This document shows, in pieces, positions 57,401-64,000 of a stretch of 64,000 nucleotides of DNA (position 1 is its first letter; every line of letters begins with the position of its first letter). The stretch spans positions 133,934,060 to 133,998,059 of the forward strand of contig NC_134085.1 in assembly GCF_000715075.1 (NCBI RefSeq). The letters are read 5' to 3'. This DNA is from Nicotiana tabacum (lineage: Eukaryota; Streptophyta; Magnoliopsida; Solanales; Solanaceae). Below the pieces are notes generated by a model. The model saw nothing but the letters and a program-made list of their open reading frames with translations. It searched no databases and was not told the DNA's origin. The translations under genes were made by a program, and so were the position numbers.

Positions 57401-59019
57401 ATAGCTATTAGTTAATCATTCGCTTTTGAAGTTCTTATAAGTGTTGTAATAATGTTATCTATTTCAAAGTTTCTATAAGTATAAGTTGTGTTCGAATTGT
57501 CAACATGGTAGAAAGTTGGTCATTAATCCGATCTTGTGATGTTGTTAGCTAAATAAAATAGTATAGAAATATCAAAAACTATATTATTAGCTTATTTTGT
57601 TAAATATCCGATGTTGTTTAAGGCTAGACAATGTTAATTGTATTTCGTTCATAGATGGCATAGTAACGGTTATGTGAATAGCCATGGTAGAAATGCGAAT
57701 TGATATAATCCGTCTCGTTTATGATGTTGGAATGAATGGTTCAGACATAACACTATGTTGCATGTAACGCTATTTTATTGAGTCAATTTGTATAATAATC
57801 CCTTTCTCATCAATTTGATTATTTATCGTCATAAACAAATTAACTAAGCAATTATAACTTTGGACTAAAAAACAAGTATATGAGAATGAGATGGGATGTA
57901 TAAGCACGAATTGCAACATTTTATGTTAATGATATGTAGAAATAGAGTTTGCACTAAATATAAAATGAAAACTCTTCGGAAACTGTTAATTTGTTTATCA
58001 AATTAATTCTTTTCCCAGTTTTATATATGATTCGAAATTTTTTTATATACTAATGTTGTATTCATGATAAAAAATGGTAGTATTACCCACAAACAATATT
58101 CTTGTTCTACTCGTTAAATTCGAATGGTTCTTGAGGAATATAATTCATACGAAAAAAATATAATTTGTGGTTGACACTTAATAAATTGAGAATTCTTTTC
58201 AAGAAATTTAGAGGCATTTCAAATAGGGATTTCTCATGACTTTCATATAAAAATATATGGAAGTAATAAACAATTTGTGGAAAATCTCTACTACTATTAA
58301 GAACATTTTGCGTGATTAGGGATGCGTTCGCGCAACCTGATTATATTTCTAAAAGCAATTCGGATTATGCGTTCGCGCAACTTCGAGCGAATATTTAATA
58401 ACAAAAGGGGTTCCTTGGAAAAATATCAAATTAATCTCATATAACCCGAGATGTGCAGTTCATTATTTAATCATACAAAAGGGGCGAATGTCCTTGATTT
58501 TATTTTAAGCACAATTGCATACATCTTATTTTTATATATACAAAAAATATTATCAATCATTCTGTGTACACGTATGCGTGACACGATTCTTTACGTTTAT
58601 AAATATATATATAATACGAATATACGTACGCGTGATTCGTTTCAAAGAAAATCTTTAATTGAAAACAATCTAAACAAAAGCGGTAATAAAATCGGGCAAC
58701 AAGAAAAAATGTATTTAGTAAATCAAGATAATTAAGCCAAATATAAAAATGGTTAAGCGACCGTGCTAAAACCACGGAATTCGGGAATGCCTAACACCTT
58801 CTCCCGAATTAACAGAATTCCTTACTCAGGATTTCTAGTTCGCAGAATAATAAACAGAGTCATATTCTCCTCGATTCAGGGATTAAAACCGGTGACTTGG
58901 GACGCCTTAAAATTCCCAGGTGGCGACTATGAAACAAACAAACAAATCCCGTTTCGACTGTCCTTTAATTGGAGAAAACTCCTTCGCACCCTCGCGGGGC
59001 CGGAAAAGGAGGTGTGACA
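54461..59019 (+). repeat. LTR copy C (3' LTR, 4559 bp)
   Basis: Begins TGTGAGCACG directly after the PPT and ends at the ATTGT duplication. TATATAAA at 55193-55200. Confidence 0.93.
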
Positions 59020-59294
59020 ATTGTATTTTCTTCTTTTTTAGAATTTGAATATATATGTACTGTTCTTTCTGTAGCTTGTGACTTATGACATTTCGGGTTT
59101 TGGGAGAGTTTATGTACCCTTTGAGAGTAGTTATTGTATATACCGGGCGACATCTTAATTTCTTATTAAGAGTTTACCTGTTAGTTGTTAGCTTTTATGT
59201 TTTTGTTTCATTTTCCGCAAATGTTTGGCTTGCCTAGTTGTAGAGACTAGGTGCCGTCACGATGTTTCACAGAGGGATAACTTGGGTCGTGACA
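59020..59294 (+). repeat. 5' LTR of the second Tekay-like element, part 2
   Basis: 59020-59024 is the duplicated target ATTGT. The rest continues the LTR interrupted at 32058 and ends GGGTCGTGACA, like the first element's LTR. Confidence 0.88.
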
Positions 59295-59297
59295 AGT

Positions 59298-59309
59298 TGG
59301 TATCAGATC
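59298..59309 (+). other. Primer binding site (initiator tRNA-Met, degraded)
   Basis: TGGTATCAGATC keeps the first 10 bases of the initiator-Met PBS and then diverges. Confidence 0.8.
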
Positions 59310-59494
59310 TCTAGGTTCATTGCGTCGTGAGTCACAAGCCGTTTTATTAGAGTCTTGCGGATCGGTACAGAGACGTCTGTACTTATCTTCGAGAGGCTAT
59401 GGAACTGTTAGGAAAATTCCACTTTATTTGATTCCTTGTCGTGCGAGATAATTAACTTCGAAATTCTAAACTTCTATCTTCTATTCTCTTATAG

Positions 59495-60960
59495 ATGGTG
59501 AGGACACATGCAACTAGAGATGACCAGGCACCTGTATTTCCTGCTAGAGCCGCCTAAGGCCGGGGCCGGGGTAGAGGCTGAGGACGCCCACGTAGTGCAG
59601 CCAAAGCACCCGAGCGAGATGCTACAAAGGAGTCACCAGTAGCTCCAGTCGGAGCGCAAACACCTGAGGTGCCTACTACTGCTACACCAGCTCTTCAGGA
59701 GATCCTTGCACAGTTCTTGAGCATGTTCGATACTCTATCTCAGGCAGGGTTGATTCCTCTTGCTCCAGCCACATCTTAGGTCGGGGGAGGAGTACAAACT
59801 CCCACCGCCCACACCCTAGAGCAGCGGGTTCAGGTTGATCAGATTCTAGAGGTTATATTGGTACCACCAGTAACTCTAGTTCTTCCAAAGGTATAGCAAC
59901 AGTCTTATAGGAGGAGTAGCATAAGCTCGAAAGGTACAAGAAGTATAACCCTCCTACATTCAGTGGTCTAGCATCAAAGGATGCTTAGGGATTTCTGGAG
60001 GTGTACCACCGTATCCTCCGCATTATAGGCATAGCAGAGTCGAGTGGGGTTTCTTTCACTACTTTCCAACTTCGAGGAGCAGCCTATCTGTGGTGGCGTA
60101 CTTACGAGTTGGACAGTTCGGCTGAGGCAGCTTCCCTTACATGGACTTAGTTCTAGGACATGTTTTTGAGAGAGTATGTCCCTCAAAGCCTCAGGGACGC
60201 TTGGCGTGCAGAGTTTGAGCATTGCGGTAGGGTGCTGTGACTGTTTTAGAGTATGCAATCCGTTTCAGTAACTTGGCTAGACATGCACTGGCCTTGGTTT
60301 CTACAGTTCGAGAGAGGGTCCGTCGGTTTATTGAGGGACTAATTCCCAACATCAGGACTAGCATGGTCTGGGAGTTAGAGATAGATATCTCGTATTCAGT
60401 AGGTGGTGAGTATTGCTAGGAGAGTAGAGGGCATGCTTGCTAGGGATAGGGAGGAGAGAGAGGCCAAGAGGTCTTGAGAGTCTGACTATTATTCTGGTGC
60501 CCATGCCCTAGCTGCAGTTTGTCATGGTAGGGGATATGTGAGTCGCCCCGTTCATTCAGCTCTTCTAGCCGCCAGTGGTATTCCAGCTCCTCCTAGACCT
60601 CAGGAGCCTTATTATGCACTACCAGTATCTAGCGCGCCTCCTGCACGGTATGCTTTCAGTGGTTAGTCTAGCAGATCTGGCTTGAGTCATCCACAACCTT
60701 CACGTCCTCCCATACCTTGTTTTGAGTGTGGCGACACTCATCATATGGTGAGGGATTTCCCCATATTTAGGAGGGGTGCACCTCCATAGACTTCTCAGCC
60801 ACAACATGCTCCACTAGGTCCTCAGGCTATGATTACAGTACCAACTACCACCCCACCTGCTAAGCCAGCTCGAGATGGAGGTCGGGGAGGTAGAGGTCGT
60901 CTAGAGGGGGAAGCTAGGCCAGATACTATGTCTTTCTTGCTCATACAAAGGCTATTGCTT
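59495..60960 (+). pseudogene. gag of the second Tekay-like element, heavily broken
   Basis: It begins MVRTHATRDDQAP at 59495 right after a TTCTCTTATAG tract. Gly/Arg-rich and Pro/Thr-rich parts follow with several stops (TAA 59557, TGA 59578 and TAG after ATS near 59777). Capsid remnants appear near 59940-60420 (FQLRGAAYLWWRTYEL on 60064-60110). The zinc knuckle CFECGDTHHMVRDF at about 60718-60760 has lost its last Cys (Phe instead). Confidence 0.8.
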
Positions 60961-61560
60961 CCGATTATACCATTACATATATTGTTCCGGTATATCATAG
61001 AGATGCATCAGTTCTATTCGATCTAGGCTCCACTTATTCTTATGCGTCATTTTATTTTGCTCCGCATTTTAGAGTATCTCGGGATTCTTTAAGTTACCCT
61101 ATTTGTATGTCTACTCCTGTGGGAGATTCTCTTGTTGTGAACCACGTATATCAGTCGTGCTTGGTTATTATTAGTGGTTTTGAGACCAGAGCCGACTTAT
61201 TAATGCTCAGCATGGTAGACTTTGATGTTATTTTGGTCATGGACTGATTGTCGCCCCATTATGCAATTTTTGATTGTCACGCCTAGATCGCGATACTGGA
61301 TATGCCTGGTTTACCATGATTAGAATTGAGGGGTACCTTAGATTACACTCCCAATAGTGTTATTCCATTTCGTAAAGCTCAATGAATGGTCAAGAAGGGG
61401 TATGACGCGTATCTAGCCTATGTGAGAGATATCAGTATTGATACCCTACAGTTGAGTCAGTATCAGTAGTACGGGATTTTTCTGATGTGTTTCCAGCTGA
61501 TCTTCCGGGCATGCCGCCCGATAAAGATATTGATTTTGGCATTGATTTGTTGTTGGCACT
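60961..61560 (+). pseudogene. Protease region of the second Tekay-like element
   Basis: The active site reads VLFDLGSTYSYASF with Asp at 61020-61022. SMVDFDVILVMD followed by TGA (from TGG) near 61244 marks the second half. FSDVFPADLPGMPPDKDIDF precedes RT. Additional stops and shifts near 61270-61450. Confidence 0.8.
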
Positions 61561-62866
61561 CAGCCCATTTCTATTCCTCCGTATCGTATGGCCCCTTTTG
61601 AGTTGAAGGGGTTGAAGGATCAGTTATAGGAATTGCTTGATAAGGGTTTTATTCAGCCCTGGGGTGCTCCTATCTTGTTTGTGAAGAAAAATGATGGTTC
61701 TATGCGTATATACATTGATTATCGCTAGTTGAACATAATTACAATGAAGAACAGGTATCCTTTGCCATGTAGTGATGACCTATTTGATCAGTTACAGGGT
61801 GCAGAGTGTTCTCCAAGATTGATTTGCATTCAGGTTATCATCAATTGAAGAGTCAGGAGCCAGATATCCCGAAGACTGCTTTCAGGACTCGGTATGGTCA
61901 TTATAAGTTCCTTGTGATGTCATTTGGGTTGACCAATGCCCCAGCAACATTTATGTATTTGATGCACAATGTATTCTGGCCATGTCTTGGCTCGTTCATC
62001 ATTGCCTATATTGATAACATTCTGGTGTACTCCCAGAGTCTAGAAGATCATGAGCAGCACCTGAGGACAGTGCTTCAGACCTTGATAGAAAAGAAATTAT
62101 ATGCAAAGTTCTCAAAATGTGAGTTCTGGTTAGATTCCGTGGAATTTTTAGGCCACGTGGTGTCGAGTGAAGGGATCAAGGTAAACTTGAAGAAAGTGGA
62201 AGCAGTGCAGAGTTGGCCCAAACCATCCTCAGCTACAAAGATTTGGAGCTTCCTTGGTTTGGTGAGGTATTACTGTCGATTTGTTGAGGGATTTTCATCT
62301 ATTGCAGCACCTTTGACCAGGCTGACCAAGAAAGGTGCTCCGTTCGTTGGCCGAAAGAGTGTGAGGAGAGCTTCCAAAAGCTCAAGACAGCTTTGACTAT
62401 AGCCCCAGAATTGGTATAGCCTTTAGGTTCGGGGTCTTAGACAGTTTATTATTATGCGTTGCGAGTTGGCCTCGGCACGATGTTGATGCAGGACCATAGG
62501 GTGATTGCCCACGCATCTAGACATCTGAAGGTGCATGAAAAGAACTATTCTATCTACGACCTTGAGTTAGCTGCTATTGTTCCTGCCTTAAAGATTTGGA
62601 GGCATTATTTGTACAATGTCCCTTGCGAAATCTACACTAATCACCGGAGTTTGCAGCATCTGTTCAAGCAGAAGGATCTTAATTTGCATCAGAGGAGGTG
62701 GTTAGAGCTTCTTGAGGATTATAACATCATCATTTTGTACCACCCTGGGAAGGCCAACGTGTTGGCCGATGCTTTGAGTTGTCGGGCAGAGAGTTTAGGG
62801 AGTTTAGCATATCTACCAGCAGTAGAGAGGATCATGGCATTGGATGTGCAGGACTTAGCCATCTAG
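61561..62866 (+). pseudogene. RT and RNase H of the second Tekay-like element
   Basis: The open part from 61806 carries [35 protein letters not shown] and [10 protein letters not shown]; the second catalytic Asp of the YXDD box is Asn here. A frameshift near 62340 separates it from the RNase H frame (62459-62866: [44 protein letters not shown]). TAG at the YRQLN and DQLQELL glutamines breaks the 5' part. Confidence 0.88.
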
Positions 62867-64000
62867 TTTGTGATATTGGATATTTCTAAGCTGAGTCGAG
62901 TATTGGCTTGTGTGGTTTTTCGGTCTTCTTTTTATGATCGTATCAGGGAGTCAATATGATGACCCCCATCTTCTTGTCCTTAAGGACACGGTCAAGCACG
63001 ATGGTGCTAAGGAGGTCACTATTGGAGATGATGGTGCATTAAGGATGTAGGGCAGGCTATGTGAGCCTAATATGGACGGTTTGCATTAGTTGATTCTTTA
63101 GGAGGCCCAAAATTCGCGGTACTCTATTCATCCGGGTGCAGCAAAGATGTAGCAGGACTTGAGGTAGCATTATTGGTGGTTTCGAATGAAGAAGGACATA
63201 GTGGAATATGTGGCCCGATGTCTAAATTGCCAACAGGTGAAGTATGAGCATCATAGACTAGGTGGATTGCTTTAAAGGTTAGAGATTCTGAAGTGAAAAT
63301 AGGAGCGGATCACTATGGATTTCGTTGTTGGACTCCCACGGACTCAACATAAGTTTGATGCAGTATGGGCGATTGTGGATAGGCTGACCAAGTCGGCTCA
63401 TTTCCTTCGTAATGACTACCTATTCTTCCGAGCAGCTGGCTCGAGTTTATATCCGTGAGATTGTTAGACTTCATGGCGTGCTGGTACCTATCATCTCTGA
63501 CCGGGGTACGCAGTTTACATCATGATTTTGGAGGGATGTACAACATGAGTTGGGTACTCGGGTGGCGTTGAGCACATCATTTCACCCTCAGACGAACGGA
63601 CAGTCCGAGTGCACCATTCAAATTCTTGAGGATATACTCCGTGTGTGTGTGTGTGATATAGAGTTTGGAGGTTCTTGGCTTCAGTTCTTGCCACTTGCGA
63701 AGTTTGCCTACAACAATAGTTATTAGTCTAGCATTCAGATGGCACCGTATAAGGCTTTGTATGGTAGGCGGTGTCAGTCTCCAGTGGGTTGGTTAGAGCC
63801 AAACGAGGCTAGATTATTGGGTACAGACTTGGTTCAGGATACCTTGGAGAAGGTTAAGATGATTTAGGATAGACTTCGCACAGACCAGTCCAGAAAGAAG
63901 AGTTATGCGGACCGGAAGGTTCGCAATGTTGCATTCATGGTTGGAGAGCGGGTCTTACTCCGTGTTTTGCCTATGAAAGGCGTTATGAGGCTCAGGAAGA
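62867..64000 (+). pseudogene. Integrase of the second Tekay-like element, cut by window end
   Basis: The zinc finger (near 63105-63240) has TAG at two codons but keeps ARCLNCQQVK. The core shows TMDFVVGLPRT (near 63314) and ISDRGTQFTS (near 63496), and GQSECTIQILEDIL (near 63599) keeps the catalytic Glu, unlike the first element. A short GT repeat near 63640 may have expanded in the coding sequence. Stops and shifts are frequent. Confidence 0.85.

Larger units (their letters stand above)
32059..59019 (+). mobile_element. Ogre/Tat-type Ty3/gypsy retrotransposon with three LTR copies
   Basis: The element is bounded by TGTGAGCACG at 32059 and GGTGTGACA ending at 59019, with perfect 5-bp target duplication ATTGT (32054-32058 and 59020-59024). 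The lineage follows from the extra ORF upstream of gag, dual RNase H, a G-patch-like segment after protease, an intron between protease and RT, a tRNA-Arg-type PBS and very long LTRs (all Ogre/Tat traits in family knowledge). It is 26961 bp long including an extra 4.2-kb LTR copy. Coding damage is light: two single-base shifts and three stop codons in about 8 kb by my reading. Confidence 0.93.
29647..64000 (+). mobile_element. Second Tekay-like chromovirus, 5' LTR split by a 27-kb insertion, 3' end beyond window
   Basis: The LTR starts TGTAACGACCCGACC at 29647, is interrupted after 32058 and resumes at 59025, ending GTCGTGACA at 59294. Removing the insertion and its 5-bp duplication gives an LTR of about 2.68 kb, close to the 2.75 kb of the first element. 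A PBS, gag, protease, RT, RNase H and integrase follow until the window ends inside integrase. Many stops and several frameshifts make it inactive. Confidence 0.9.

Overview
The window is plant nuclear DNA, probably from a dicot and by its repeat families most likely Solanaceae (inference; no host gene fixes the species). It is almost wholly transposable elements stacked inside one another. I see no intact host gene. The only host-like coding pieces are two short fragments related to the ubiquitin pathway at 28170-29000. No rRNA, tRNA or CRISPR array is seen.

Layout. 1-8537: decayed Ty3/gypsy chromovirus (Tekay/Del-like: chromodomain at the pol end, about 2.75-kb LTRs, initiator-Met PBS), lying in the protease region of a reverse-strand Ty1/copia element (8538-10523). 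10524-14611: AT-rich spacer with a 5'-truncated L1-type LINE (11338-12930, reverse). 14612-16085: truncated LTR of a Tekay-related family. 16095-17017 and 20162-20462: fold-back/MITE-like pieces. 17146-19850: complete non-autonomous CACTA transposon with ATT target duplication. 21393-28057: gag-pol-less LTR retrotransposon with about 508-bp LTRs, a 90-bp tandem array and a multi-exon antisense gene with its own TATA box. 28058-29646: spacer with E2 (UBC2/RAD6-like) and cullin C-terminal fragments. 29647 to the window end: a second Tekay-like element whose 5' LTR is split by a 27-kb Ogre/Tat-type element (32059-59019) with perfect ATTGT target duplication.

The Ogre/Tat element is the best preserved unit. 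It has 4.56-kb LTRs, a tRNA-Arg-type PBS, an extra ORF1, gag, protease with a G-patch-like segment, a predicted 186-nt intron whose removal joins gag-pro to pol in frame, RT, a degenerate RNase H, a second RNase H with all four catalytic acids, integrase, a 3' region with about 24 copies of a 45-bp repeat, and a PPT. It has three LTR copies, not two: a 5'-truncated second LTR sits between the outer 5' LTR and the PBS.

Most notable signals: (1) the promoter-bearing antisense gene that makes up most of the 21393-28057 element; (2) in three Tekay-type LTRs, a cluster of short GC-rich dyads at the same offset next to a TATA box, followed about 100 bp later by a GTAAG donor, with a strong 3' splice site touching the gag ATG in both full elements, suggesting a leader intron that removes the PBS; (3) the triple-LTR architecture; (4) decay of the first Tekay pol almost only through TAG at glutamine codons without frameshifts. 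All assignments come from reading motifs by eye; no database search was run.
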